Of a DNA stretch of 64,000 nt, positions 42,388-54,804 are shown piece by piece (the first letter of the stretch is position 1; each line of letters begins with the position of its first letter). Made by a program: the position numbers and the translations under genes. Where the stretch lies: positions 1 to 64,000 of the forward strand of contig NZ_JARXVD010000014.1 in assembly GCF_029892685.1 (NCBI RefSeq), given 5' to 3'. A model generated the notes under the pieces. The model had not been told where the DNA came from. It searched no databases and saw nothing but the letters and a program-made list of their open reading frames with translations. Source of the DNA: Mycobacterium sp. OTB74 (lineage in GTDB: Bacteria > Actinomycetota > Actinomycetes > Mycobacteriales > Mycobacteriaceae).

Positions 42388-43053
42388 ATGACCGATCATG
42401 ACCGGGCTGCCGCCCGCCGCGAGATCGCCGATGCACTCCAGAAGGCACTCGACCGCCGGCATGAGGTGCTAGACGTCATTGTCGAGGCCGACAACAAGGC
42501 CGCCGCTGTCGATGCCATTTCCAACCTGCTGGGTACCTCCGAGGCCGGCGGGGAACAGGTCATGGCGATGTCCTTCGCGCTGCTGACCAAGGACGCCCGC
42601 AAGCGGATCGCCGAGGAACTGGAAGACCTGAACTCCCAGCTGTCATTCGCCATCGCCGACCGGCCCGCCAGCTTTGGTGATCACCTGGTGCTGCGCCCGT
42701 TCTCCGGGACCGCGGACCGCGACATCTTCGCCGCCCGCACCGCTGACGTGGGGTCCTCCGGCGACGGCTCGGGCCGCGCCGCCGGCGACTTGGATGAGGA
42801 GATCAAGGCTGCGGTGCACCGGGTCGACGACGAGGAAGCCGTCTGGTTGGTGGCCGAGGAAGACGCCGACAAGGTCGGCATGGTGTTCGGCGAGTTGGTC
42901 GGTGGTGAGGTGAACGTCCGCATCTGGATCCGCCCCGAGCAGCGGCACCGTGGCTACGGCACGGCTGCGCTGCGTCGTTCCCGTTCGGAGATGGCGTCGT
43001 ACTTCCCGGCTGTGCCGATGGTGGTTCGCACGCCGGGAGCCACTCCGAACTAG
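42388..43053 (+). CDS. GyrA-like helical domain plus GNAT-type domain protein
   Basis: The product is 221 residues. The first ~85 form a helical pair ('ALDRRHEVLDVIVEADNKAA', 'AMSFALLTKDARKRIAEELE') resembling the coiled-coil/tower region of DNA gyrase A. Residues about 150-215 look like an acetyltransferase fold ('VNVRIWIRPEQRHRGYGTAA' is a motif A-like acetyl-CoA loop). An N-terminal Rv2132-like unit appears fused to a GNAT. A strong terminator follows. Confidence 0.65.
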   Translation: MTDHDRAAARREIADALQKALDRRHEVLDVIVEADNKAAAVDAISNLLGTSEAGGEQVMAMSFALLTKDARKRIAEELEDLNSQLSFAIADRPASFGDHLVLRPFSGTADRDIFAARTADVGSSGDGSGRAAGDLDEEIKAAVHRVDDEEAVWLVAEEDADKVGMVFGELVGGEVNVRIWIRPEQRHRGYGTAALRRSRSEMASYFPAVPMVVRTPGATPN

Positions 43054-43067
43054 ACTGCGTGACAACG

Positions 43068-43103
43068 AAAATGGGCTTCGGGGGCATCCCCGGAGCCCAT
43101 TTT
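43068..43103. terminator. Strong bidirectional hairpin terminator
   Basis: AAAATGGGCT (43068-43077) pairs perfectly with AGCCCATTTT (43094-43103), with an inner CGGGG/CCCCG extension and GCAT loop. The A/T-rich ends give a T run on both strands. It separates the GyrA/GNAT gene from cysQ. Confidence 0.8.
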
Positions 43104-43164
43104 GCGCAGGTGGTGTGCCGGCGGTCGATTGGGCGGGCCGGGCCACTTCGGCAATACTCAGACG

Positions 43165-43923
43165 GTGGAGCAAAGCGATGCCGCACTGGCGGCCGAGGTT
43201 GCGGAGGAGGCCGGCGAGTTCCTGCTGGCCGTGCGCGACCGCTTCCGCTTGCACGATCCGTACACGCTGGGTGCGGCCGGTGACCGGCACGCCAACACCC
43301 TGATCCTGGACCGGCTGCGGGCGGCCCGCCCCGGTGACGCCATCTTGTCCGAGGAGGCCGTCGATGACCTTGCGCGGCTCCGTGCGGACCGGGTGTGGAT
43401 CGTCGACCCGGTGGACGGCACCCGCGAATACGGCGTCGGGAGCCCAGAGTGGGCTGTGCACATCGCGCTGTGGCAGCGCGGGCTCGGCCCGCACGGATCC
43501 ATCACCGATGCGGCGGTCGCGCTACCGGACCTCGGCGAGGTGCACCGCACCGACACCGTCACCCCACCGCCTGAGCGCAGGCCGGGCCCCATCCGGGTCG
43601 CCACCAGCACTCACCGCCCGCCCGCGGTGGTGTGGTGGATGCGCGACGTGCTCGACATGGAGCTGGTCGGTATCGGCTCGGCCGGTGCCAAGGCCATGGC
43701 GGTGGTGCGCGGCGACGTCGATGCTTACCTGCACGCCGGCGGGCAATGGGAATGGGACTCGGCAGCCCCGGCCGGCGTGGTCCTTGCCGCCGGGCTGCAC
43801 GTCTCGCGGCTGGACGGTTCGCCCATGCGCTACAACCTGCCCGACCCCTACCTGCCGGACTTCGTGATGTGCCGCCCAGAGCTGGCCGGCACCTTGCTCG
43901 ACGCCGTACGGGCTGTCTCGTAG
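43165..43923 (+). CDS. cysQ: 3'-phosphoadenosine 5'-phosphate (PAP) phosphatase
   Basis: The product is 252 residues of the lithium-sensitive inositol-monophosphatase superfamily. Metal motifs are 'ILSEEAVDDLARL' (Glu) and 'VWIVDPVDGTREYG' (Asp-Gly). 'AGGQWEWDSAAPAGV' is the late WDxAA-type motif. It clears PAP produced in sulfate assimilation and may also act on inositol phosphates. GTG 43165 is used; the frame is open further upstream through the terminator. It lies before mshC as in M. tuberculosis Rv2131c-Rv2130c. Confidence 0.9.
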   Translation: MEQSDAALAAEVAEEAGEFLLAVRDRFRLHDPYTLGAAGDRHANTLILDRLRAARPGDAILSEEAVDDLARLRADRVWIVDPVDGTREYGVGSPEWAVHIALWQRGLGPHGSITDAAVALPDLGEVHRTDTVTPPPERRPGPIRVATSTHRPPAVVWWMRDVLDMELVGIGSAGAKAMAVVRGDVDAYLHAGGQWEWDSAAPAGVVLAAGLHVSRLDGSPMRYNLPDPYLPDFVMCRPELAGTLLDAVRAVS

Positions 43924-44029
43924 TTCACTTGCCGCACTCCTCATCGCGGCTCGTGCCTCGCCGCTTGATCGTCGTGCGACGGAGTCGCACCCGAAATCAC
44001 CCCGGCCGAGCTCCGATAGAGTCGGAGTC

Positions 44030-45268
44030 ATGAGATCGTGGCTGGCGCCCAGCGTCCCGAATCTGCCGGGCAAGGGCCCGCAGCTCCGGCTTTATGACAC
44101 CGCCGACCGTCAGGTCCGGCCGGTGTCGCCGGGTCCGACGGCCACCATGTACGTCTGCGGCATCACCCCGTACGACGCCACCCACCTCGGCCACGCCGCC
44201 ACGTATCTGACCTTCGATCTGGTGCACCGACTCATGCTCGACGTCGGCCACCAGGTGCACTACGTGCAGAACGTCACCGACGTCGATGACCCGTTGTTCG
44301 AGCGCGCCGAGCGCGACGGCGTGGACTGGCGTGAATTGGGCGATCGCGAGACCGAGCTGTTCCGGCAGGACATGACGGCGTTGCGCGTCCTGCCGCCGCA
44401 CGACTACGTCGGCGCCATCGAGTCCATCGACGAAGTGATCGAACTGGTCGAGAAGCTGCTGGCCTCGGGGGCGGCGTACGTCGTCGATGACGCCGAGTAC
44501 CCGGATGTGTACTTCCGGGCCGACGCCACCGCGCAGTTCGGCTATGAGTCAGGCTACGACCGCGACACCATGCTGAAGCTGTTCGGTGAGCGCGGCGGCG
44601 ACCCGGATCGGGTGGGCAAGGTCGGCCCACTCGACGCGCTGCTCTGGCGGGTGCAGCGTCCGGGCGAACCCAGTTGGCCCTCGCCTTTCGGGGCCGGACG
44701 CCCGGGCTGGCACATCGAGTGTTCGGCGATCGCGCTCAACCGCCTCGGCATCGGCCTGGACATTCAGGGCGGCGGCAGCGACCTGGTGTTCCCGCACCAC
44801 GAGTTCTCCGCAGCGCACGCCGAATCCGTCACGGCGCAACGGCGTTTCGCACGGCACTACGTGCACGCCGGGATGATCGGCTGGGACGGGCACAAGATGA
44901 GCAAGAGCCGCGGCAACCTGGTGTTAGTGTCGCGGCTGCGGGCGGACGGCGTCGATCCGGCTGCCATCCGGCTGGGACTGATGGCCGGGCACTATCGCGC
45001 CGACCGGTTCTGGAGCGACGAGGTACTGCAAACGGCCCAGGACAGGTTGCAGCGCTGGCGCGCGGCGGTCGCACTGCCTGCGGGGCCGGACGCCACCGAT
45101 GTCCTCGCCCGGGTTCGCCAGTACTTGGCCGACGATCTGGATACGCCGAAAGTCCTTGCTGCCCTTGATGGTTGGACCACGGATGCACTGGAGTACGGCG
45201 GTCACGACCAGACTGCGCCGCAGACCGTGGCCGCTACGGTCGACGCGCTACTCGGGGTAGCCCTGTAG
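44030..45268 (+). CDS. mshC: Cysteine:GlcN-Ins ligase (mycothiol synthesis)
   Basis: The product is 412 residues, a cysteinyl-tRNA-synthetase paralogue shortened at the C-terminus. 'YVCGITPYDATHLGHA' (about 41-56) has the zinc Cys and the HIGH-like motif. 'HKMSKSRGNLVLVS' is the KMSKS loop. It joins cysteine to glucosaminyl-inositol using ATP, a step found only in mycothiol-making actinobacteria. This is one of the best taxonomic markers in the window. Confidence 0.95.
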   Translation: MRSWLAPSVPNLPGKGPQLRLYDTADRQVRPVSPGPTATMYVCGITPYDATHLGHAATYLTFDLVHRLMLDVGHQVHYVQNVTDVDDPLFERAERDGVDWRELGDRETELFRQDMTALRVLPPHDYVGAIESIDEVIELVEKLLASGAAYVVDDAEYPDVYFRADATAQFGYESGYDRDTMLKLFGERGGDPDRVGKVGPLDALLWRVQRPGEPSWPSPFGAGRPGWHIECSAIALNRLGIGLDIQGGGSDLVFPHHEFSAAHAESVTAQRRFARHYVHAGMIGWDGHKMSKSRGNLVLVSRLRADGVDPAAIRLGLMAGHYRADRFWSDEVLQTAQDRLQRWRAAVALPAGPDATDVLARVRQYLADDLDTPKVLAALDGWTTDALEYGGHDQTAPQTVAATVDALLGVAL

Positions 45269-45297
45269 AACGTCTTGGTGGGGTACGTTTTTCGGCT

Positions 45298-46173
45298 ATG
45301 GGTTCTGCGAATGGGAAAGTCGTATTCATCACCGGCGGCGCAGCCGGTGTCGGGGCCGAGGTCGCTCGCCGATTGCACGCTAAGGGCGCCAAATTGGTGC
45401 TGATCGACGTCGATGCCGCGCAACTGGAATCGATCTCCGGTTCGCTGGGCAAGGACGTGTTGACCGTGGTCGCCGACGTGCGTGATCTGACCGCCATGCA
45501 GGCCGCCGCCGCCGCCGCGGTCCAGCGCTTCGGTGGCATCGACGTGGTGATGGCCAACGCCGGCATTGCGTCCTACGGGTCGGTGCTACAGGTCGATCCC
45601 GTGGCGTTCAAACGTCTACTCGACATCAACGTCCTCGGTGTCTTCCATACCGTACGGGCCACGCTGCCGTCGGTCATCGACCGTCGCGGCTATGTGCTGA
45701 TTGTGTCGTCGCTGGCGGCCTACACCGCCGCGCCCGGCCTGGCGCCGTACAACGCCTCCAAAGCCGCCGTCGAGCAGTTCGCCAACGCACTGCGCCTCGA
45801 ACTCGGTTACCGGGGTGTCAAGGTCGGCTCGGCGCACATGTCCTGGATCGACACCGCCCTGGTGCGCGACAGCAAGGCCGACCTGCCGACGTTCACCGAG
45901 ATGCTCACCAAGCTGCCCTGGCCCATCAGCAAGACCACCTCGGTCGAAAAATGCGGCGAGGCGTTCGTGGCCGGCATCGAGGGCCGCAAGGCCCGGGTGA
46001 ACTGCCCGCGCTGGGTGGGTGCGTTGCGCTGGCTGCGGCCCGTGCTGTCCACTAGCGTCGGCGAGGCACCGGTGGCCAAGTTCGTTCCCGACCTGCTGCC
46101 GCGGATGGACGCGGAAGTTGTGGCGCTGGGTCGTTCCGCAAGCACGCATACCGAAGGACTGGACAAGCCATGA
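45298..46173 (+). CDS. SDR-family oxidoreductase (Rv2129c-like)
   Basis: The product is 291 residues. 'FITGGAAGVGAEVA' is the NAD(P) loop, 'MANAGIAS' the NAG motif, and the 'SS' pair with 'YNASKAAVEQF' forms the Ser-Tyr-Lys active site. ATG 45298 follows the mshC stop by 29 bases. Its stop overlaps the start of the next lipoprotein gene. Substrate unknown. Confidence 0.88.
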   Translation: MGSANGKVVFITGGAAGVGAEVARRLHAKGAKLVLIDVDAAQLESISGSLGKDVLTVVADVRDLTAMQAAAAAAVQRFGGIDVVMANAGIASYGSVLQVDPVAFKRLLDINVLGVFHTVRATLPSVIDRRGYVLIVSSLAAYTAAPGLAPYNASKAAVEQFANALRLELGYRGVKVGSAHMSWIDTALVRDSKADLPTFTEMLTKLPWPISKTTSVEKCGEAFVAGIEGRKARVNCPRWVGALRWLRPVLSTSVGEAPVAKFVPDLLPRMDAEVVALGRSASTHTEGLDKP

Positions 46174-47597
46174 TGAGGTGGGTCGGCGCTGTCATCGCCG
46201 TACTTTTGACAGTGGTGGTGGCGGGCTGTAGCGGTAAGCACGGTTCATCGGCGCCGCCTCAAACCCAGGCGCCGACCCCCGAACTGATTCGGTCTATCGC
46301 GAAATCGGCTTATACGTACGGCTTTCCGATGGTCGACAACTATCGGGTCATGCACTCGTATTTCGTTGACAAGTCCAGCCCGGAGTACAAGGGCCCGTGG
46401 AACCAGGTACACAACTCCGCGCGGGTCTACACGCCGCAGGACACGGCGATCCAGACGCCGAATTCGGACACCCCGTACTCGGTCGTCGGTGCTGATCTGC
46501 GCACCGAACCCCTGGTCTTCACCTTGCCGCCGATCGAGCCGGGCCGTTACTACTCAGCGCAATTCGTCGACCTCTACACCTATAACATCGCCTACGCCGG
46601 CAGTCGCACCACGGGCAACGGTGGCGGCAAATTCCTGCTGGCCGGGCCCAGTTGGCGAGGCGAGACACCGCTGGGCATCGACCAGGTGATCCACAGCGAC
46701 ACCGACCTGAACATGGTGCTGTTCCGCACGCAGCTGTTCGGTCCTTCAGACCTTGAGAATGTCAAGAAGATTCAGGCCGGCTATCAGGTGACGCCATTGT
46801 CAGCGTTCCTGAATCAGCCGCCTCCGCCGCCGGCCCCGCCGATCGACTTCATCGCGCCGCTCTCGGTGCAGGACCAGCGAACTTCGCCGAAGTTCTTCGA
46901 GATCCTCAACTTCGCGCTGAAGTTCGCGCCGGTCCAACCTGCGGAAGAGGTTATGCGGCAACGGTTTGCGATCCTGGGCATCGGTCCTGACGGCAATTTC
47001 GATGCGGCCAAGCTGACCCCGGAAGCGCATAAGGCCGTCGAGGCCGGGATGGCCGACGCGTGGACGGCGTTCGAAACCTTCAAGAAGGAGAAGTTCGACA
47101 CCGGCGAGGTGACCTCGGCCCAATTATTCGGTACTGCAAGCGATTTGCGGGGTAACTACCTGTACCGGATGGCCGGTGCGGTGCTGGGCATCTACGGCAA
47201 CACCGCTGCCGAGGCGATCTATCCGAGTGCAGCCAACGATAGCACTGGTGCGCCCCTGAACGGCGCCAACAACTACACGCTGCGGTTTGCGCCCGGGCAG
47301 CTGCCGCCGGTCAACGCATTCTGGTCGGTGACCATGTACGAGATGCCGCAGAGCCTGCTGGTGGCCAACCCGATCAACCGATACCTGATCAACTCGGCCA
47401 TGCTGCCCACTCTGGTCAAGGATCCCGACGGCGGTATCACGCTGAACCTGCAGAACAAGTCACCCGGCCCGGCTCGTGAGCCCAACTGGCTGCCGACACC
47501 GGCCGGCCCGTTCGCCATCGCAATCCGGTTGTACTGGCCCAAGCCCGAGGCGCTGGACGGCACCTGGAAGGCACCCAAGCCGGTGAAGGTGCCCTAG
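46170..47597 (+). CDS. DUF1254/DUF1214 lipoprotein
   Basis: The product is 475 residues. A lipoprotein signal peptide ends at 'VVVAGC' (C20). 'YTYGFPMVDNYRVMHSYFVD' and 'NSDTPYSVVGADLRTEP' belong to DUF1254, and 'NNYTLRFAPGQLPPVNAFWS' and 'SVTMYEMPQSLLVANPINRY' to DUF1214. The family is common in mycobacteria; its function is not established. The start overlaps the SDR stop (ATGATG), so it is coupled. Confidence 0.85.
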   Translation: MMRWVGAVIAVLLTVVVAGCSGKHGSSAPPQTQAPTPELIRSIAKSAYTYGFPMVDNYRVMHSYFVDKSSPEYKGPWNQVHNSARVYTPQDTAIQTPNSDTPYSVVGADLRTEPLVFTLPPIEPGRYYSAQFVDLYTYNIAYAGSRTTGNGGGKFLLAGPSWRGETPLGIDQVIHSDTDLNMVLFRTQLFGPSDLENVKKIQAGYQVTPLSAFLNQPPPPPAPPIDFIAPLSVQDQRTSPKFFEILNFALKFAPVQPAEEVMRQRFAILGIGPDGNFDAAKLTPEAHKAVEAGMADAWTAFETFKKEKFDTGEVTSAQLFGTASDLRGNYLYRMAGAVLGIYGNTAAEAIYPSAANDSTGAPLNGANNYTLRFAPGQLPPVNAFWSVTMYEMPQSLLVANPINRYLINSAMLPTLVKDPDGGITLNLQNKSPGPAREPNWLPTPAGPFAIAIRLYWPKPEALDGTWKAPKPVKVP

Positions 47598-47692
47598 CTA
47601 CCGCCCGCTGAAGCCGGACTGCGGGCTACCGCCCGCTGAAGCCGGACTGCGGGCTACCGCCCGCTGAAGCCGGACTGCGGGCTACCGCCCGC
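47597..47692. repeat. Tandem 28-bp repeat at convergent gene ends
   Basis: Three full 28-base units start at 47597, 47625 and 47653, and a partial fourth at 47681 overlaps the stop of the PAC2 gene. Each unit contains GCTACCGCCCGCTGAAGCCG. The array looks like duplicated copies of the gene's 3' end and may act as a transcription barrier between convergent genes. Confidence 0.85.
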
Positions 47693-48566
47693 GGCGCTTC
47701 AGGTAGCGCTCGAACTCCGCAGCCAACGCGTCACCGTCGATCTTGCCCAGCGCCTCGTGCAGGTCCACCTCGGCGTCGCCGCGTTCCTCCAACGACTGCA
47801 CGTACTCGGCGATTTCCTCGTCCTCGGCAGTCATCTCGGTGACCGACTGCTCCCATTCCTCGGCCTGCGCCGGCAGGTCGCCCAGGGGGACCTCGATGTC
47901 CAGCACATCCTCTACCCGGCGCAGCAGCGCAACGGTGGCTTTCGGACATGGCGGCTGCGATACGTAATGCGGCACGGCCGCCCAGAACGTCACCGCCGGA
48001 ATACCAGCTTGCACGCAGGCGTCCTGGAACACCCCGGCGATGCCGGTCGGCCCCTCGTAGCGGGTCTCTTCCAGCCCGAACGTCTTGGCCGACTCGGGGG
48101 AGTAGGCCGCGCCCGACACCGGGACCGGCCGGGTATGCGGGGTATCGGCCAGCAGCGCACCCAGGATGACGACGGTGTGCACATTGAGCTTGTCGGCGAT
48201 GGCCAGCAGCTCGGCGCAGAAGGTCCGCCACCGCATGTTCGGCTCGACACCGTGCATCAGCACCACGTCGCGATCCGAGCCCGGCGGCCGGCAATGTGAA
48301 ATCCGCATCGAGGGCCACACCAGTTCGCGGGTGACGCCGTCGACCTGGCGGATCACCGGGCGATTCACCTGGTAGTCGTAGTAGCTCTCGTCGTCGATTT
48401 CGACGACCGTTTGCCCCTCCCAGATGGCGTCGAGATATTCCAGCGCGTCACTGGCGGCATCACCCGCGTCGTTCCACCCCTCGAACGCCGCGACGACGAT
48501 GGAATCGTGCAGGTCGGGGAGCTCGGATCCCCAGTGCTGGGTCGGGATCGAATCGGACGGACTCAC
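47682..48566 (-). CDS. PAC2-family protein
   Basis: The product is 294 residues of the PAC2 (proteasome-assembly-chaperone-like) group: 'VVAAFEGWNDAGDAASDALE', 'MHGVEPNMRWRTFCAELL' and 'AVPHYVSQPPCPKATVALL'. An acidic C-terminal helix ends in 'RYLKRRGR'. Mycobacteria have proteasomes, but a chaperone role for this protein is not shown. It is divergent from metH. Corresponds to Rv2125 by synteny. Confidence 0.88.
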   Translation of the reverse strand: MSPSDSIPTQHWGSELPDLHDSIVVAAFEGWNDAGDAASDALEYLDAIWEGQTVVEIDDESYYDYQVNRPVIRQVDGVTRELVWPSMRISHCRPPGSDRDVVLMHGVEPNMRWRTFCAELLAIADKLNVHTVVILGALLADTPHTRPVPVSGAAYSPESAKTFGLEETRYEGPTGIAGVFQDACVQAGIPAVTFWAAVPHYVSQPPCPKATVALLRRVEDVLDIEVPLGDLPAQAEEWEQSVTEMTAEDEEIAEYVQSLEERGDAEVDLHEALGKIDGDALAAEFERYLKRRGR

Positions 48567-48790
48567 ACCGCCAGCGTAAGCCCTGGAGGCCCTCGATGAG
48601 CGCTGGTGGTGTGCGGGTCGGAGACGCCATCAGAGTCTTGCGCTGCCGATACCTTGGGTGTCCAAACGTCTGTCAGTGTTACGACGTAGACTCTTCTGGT
48701 CGAGAGGCGTTGCAACGGGTCCGGATTTCTCAGCCGTATCCGCCACGCTCGGCAGAGTCAAGGACGCCTTCCATTATGGAAGGAATGTGC

Positions 48791-52531
<3,741 letters not shown>

Positions 52532-52535
52532 TCCC

Positions 52536-53228
52536 ATCTCCCGTCCCTGTGTCGCCCGCCCAAAGTTCCAAGCTGTCCTCTTCGATATGGACGGCACACT
52601 CGTCGACTCCGAAAAGCTTTGGGAAGTCGCGATGCACGCTTTCTACGCCCGAAAGGGTGGAGTGCTGACCGACGAGGTGCGGGTGGCGACGGTCGGTGGT
52701 TCGGCGGAGAACGTCATGCGCATCGTCTACGACGATCTGGGTCTGGACCCCACGCCCGAGGCCATGGCGGAGTCCGCGGACTGGTTGCACGACTACACCG
52801 GTGAATTGTTCGAGCAGGGGCTGCCCTGGCGGCCGGGTGCGCAGGAGTTGTTGGAAACATTGGCCGCCAGCGATCTTCCGCTGGCGCTGGTGACCAACAC
52901 TCGGCGCACACTGGCCGAGCAAGCGCTGAAAACCATTGGCCGCCACTACTTTACGGTCACGGTCTGCGGTGACGAGGTTCCCGACGGTAAGCCCCATCCG
53001 GCTCCGTACCTGCGGGCCGCGGAGCTGCTCGGGGTGGCACCGGAGGATTGCCTGGCCATCGAGGATTCAGTGACCGGTGCGCAGTCGGCGGACGCCGCGG
53101 GCTGCGCGGTTCTGGTGGTGCCCAACGACGTCCAGGTGCCGGATGGCCCGCGCCGCAGGCATATCGACACGCTGACCGGCCTCGGCGTCGCCGAACTGCG
53201 AAGCATTTACACGCAGATCGTGACCTGA
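52536..53228 (+). CDS. HAD-superfamily phosphatase (no canonical start)
   Basis: The product is about 230 residues, with catalytic 'VLFDMDGTLVDSE', a helical cap, 'LVTNTRRT' (motif II), a Lys-containing 'DEVPDGKPHPAPY' and 'CLAIEDSVTGAQSA' (motif IV), the subgroup IA phosphatase/phosphoglucomutase pattern. The first catalytic Asp precedes ATG 52587, so translation must begin upstream, yet no in-frame ATG, GTG or TTG exists between there and the metH stop. ATC 52536 is listed as the nearest possible start; a sequence error or frameshift is also possible. Confidence 0.75.
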   Translation: MSRPCVARPKFQAVLFDMDGTLVDSEKLWEVAMHAFYARKGGVLTDEVRVATVGGSAENVMRIVYDDLGLDPTPEAMAESADWLHDYTGELFEQGLPWRPGAQELLETLAASDLPLALVTNTRRTLAEQALKTIGRHYFTVTVCGDEVPDGKPHPAPYLRAAELLGVAPEDCLAIEDSVTGAQSADAAGCAVLVVPNDVQVPDGPRRRHIDTLTGLGVAELRSIYTQIVT

Positions 53229-53309
53229 CCCCGCCTCGATTGACCGATTCGTGCCCCGCGATTGTGCGATTGTTGACGCACATAACGCAGTGCTGCGAAA
53301 GGACATCCG

Positions 53310-54764
53310 GTGACTCATGGTCCGATCGGCGAGGAATCCGCGCCGGTAATCGCTACCGAGGTCTTCCACTCCGGCACCAGCCCCGTGCGCATCGCAGCGG
53401 TGGCGGCGTTGGGCGGGCTGCTCTTCGGCTATGACAGCGCGGTGATCAATGGTGCGGTGAAGTCGATCCAGCAGGCCTTTGCTATCGACGACGCGCGCCT
53501 CGGAATGGCGGTGGCTTCCGCGCTACTTGGTGCGGCGGTCGGTGCCATGACGGCCGGCAGGCTGGCTGACCATGTCGGCCGGCTGGCGGTGATGAAGTTG
53601 GCCGCGCTGCTGTTCTTGATCAGCGCGTTCGGAGCGGGTTTGGCCCCGAACATCTGGGTTCTTGTCGCGTTCCGGATCGTCGGCGGTCTCGGTGTCGGTT
53701 TCGCTTCGGTGATCGCTCCGGCCTATATCGCGGAAACCTCACCTGTAAACATCCGTGGCAGGCTCGGCTCTCTGCAGCAGCTCGCCATCGTCAGCGGTAT
53801 TTTCCTGGCCTTGGCGGTCGACGCGTTGCTGGCCCACCTGGCCGGCGGCGCCAGCAATGAGCTGTGGCTTGGTCAAGAAGCCTGGCGATGGATGTTCCTG
53901 ACCATGGCCATCCCCGCTGTCGCCTACGGTCTGCTTGCTTACACCATTCCCGAGTCGCCACGTTATCTCGTTGCCACGCACCGCATTCCGGAAGCCCGCA
54001 AGGTGCTCACCATGCTGCTCGGGGAGAAGAACCTGGAAATCACGCTGGACCGTATCCAGGAGACACTCGACACGGAGAGAGCACCGTCGTGGCGGGACAT
54101 GTGCAAGCCCGGCGGCGGCCCGCTGAACTTCTACGGCATCGTGTGGGTCGGTCTGGCGCTGTCGGTGTTCCAGCAGTTCGTCGGAATCAACGTGATCTTC
54201 TACTACTCGAACATCCTGTGGGAGGCCGTCGGTTTCGACGAGAGCTCCTCGTTCATCATCACGGTGATCACCTCGGTCGTGAACATCCTGACGACGGTGG
54301 TCGCGATCATGTTGATCGACAAGATCGGCCGGAAGCCCCTGCTGCTGATCGGTTCGGCCGGTATGACGCTCACGCTCGCCACTATGGCGGTCATCTTCGG
54401 TACTGCTCCGCAGGTCAATGGCGTGCCCCAGTTGGACCACATTGAAGGGCCGATCGCGTTGGCGGCAGCCAATCTGTTCGTGGTGGCGTTCGGTATGTCC
54501 TGGGGTCCGGTGGTTTGGGTGCTGCTGGGCGAGATGTTCCCGAACCGTATCCGGGCCGCGGCTTTGGGTCTAGCCGCAGCCGGCCAGTGGGTGGCCAACT
54601 GGCTCATCACCGTCACGTTCCCGGCACTGCGCGACATGTTGGGCCTGGCGTACGGGTTCTATGCGCTGTGTGCGGCGCTGTCCCTGCTGTTTGTGCTCCG
54701 GTGGGTGCGGGAGACCAAGGGCGTGGCCCTGGAGGACATGCACGCCGAACTCCTGGAGGCCTAG
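53310..54764 (+). CDS. Sugar porter (major facilitator superfamily)
   Basis: The product is 484 residues with 12 membrane helices. Sugar-porter signatures are 'GGLLFGYDSAVINGAV' in helix 1, 'GRLADHVGRLAVMK' after helix 2, 'PESPRYLV' after helix 6, 'QQFVGINVIFYYS' in helix 7 and 'IDKIGRKPLLL' after helix 8. It probably imports a hexose or polyol with protons. GTG 53310 has AAAGGA upstream. A GC-rich hairpin follows the stop. Confidence 0.9.
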   Translation: MTHGPIGEESAPVIATEVFHSGTSPVRIAAVAALGGLLFGYDSAVINGAVKSIQQAFAIDDARLGMAVASALLGAAVGAMTAGRLADHVGRLAVMKLAALLFLISAFGAGLAPNIWVLVAFRIVGGLGVGFASVIAPAYIAETSPVNIRGRLGSLQQLAIVSGIFLALAVDALLAHLAGGASNELWLGQEAWRWMFLTMAIPAVAYGLLAYTIPESPRYLVATHRIPEARKVLTMLLGEKNLEITLDRIQETLDTERAPSWRDMCKPGGGPLNFYGIVWVGLALSVFQQFVGINVIFYYSNILWEAVGFDESSSFIITVITSVVNILTTVVAIMLIDKIGRKPLLLIGSAGMTLTLATMAVIFGTAPQVNGVPQLDHIEGPIALAAANLFVVAFGMSWGPVVWVLLGEMFPNRIRAAALGLAAAGQWVANWLITVTFPALRDMLGLAYGFYALCAALSLLFVLRWVRETKGVALEDMHAELLEA

Positions 54765-54771
54765 CGCAACC

Positions 54772-54789
54772 GCCGGCGGTTCCGCCGGC
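54772..54789. terminator. GC-rich hairpin after the porter gene
   Basis: GCCGGCGG and CCGCCGGC (8 bases each) flank a 2-base spacer, 7 bases after the stop. There is no T tract, as is common in mycobacteria. It lies between convergent genes. Confidence 0.5.
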
Positions 54790-54804
54790 ACTCAACGGCG
54801 TGGA

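Noticed and set aside
47597..47692. Possible CRISPR array
   Set aside because: The 28-bp units are directly adjacent without spacers.
48567..48790. Cobalamin or SAM riboswitch upstream of metH
   Set aside because: No B12-box or SAM-type core could be found by eye; a covariance-model scan would be decisive.
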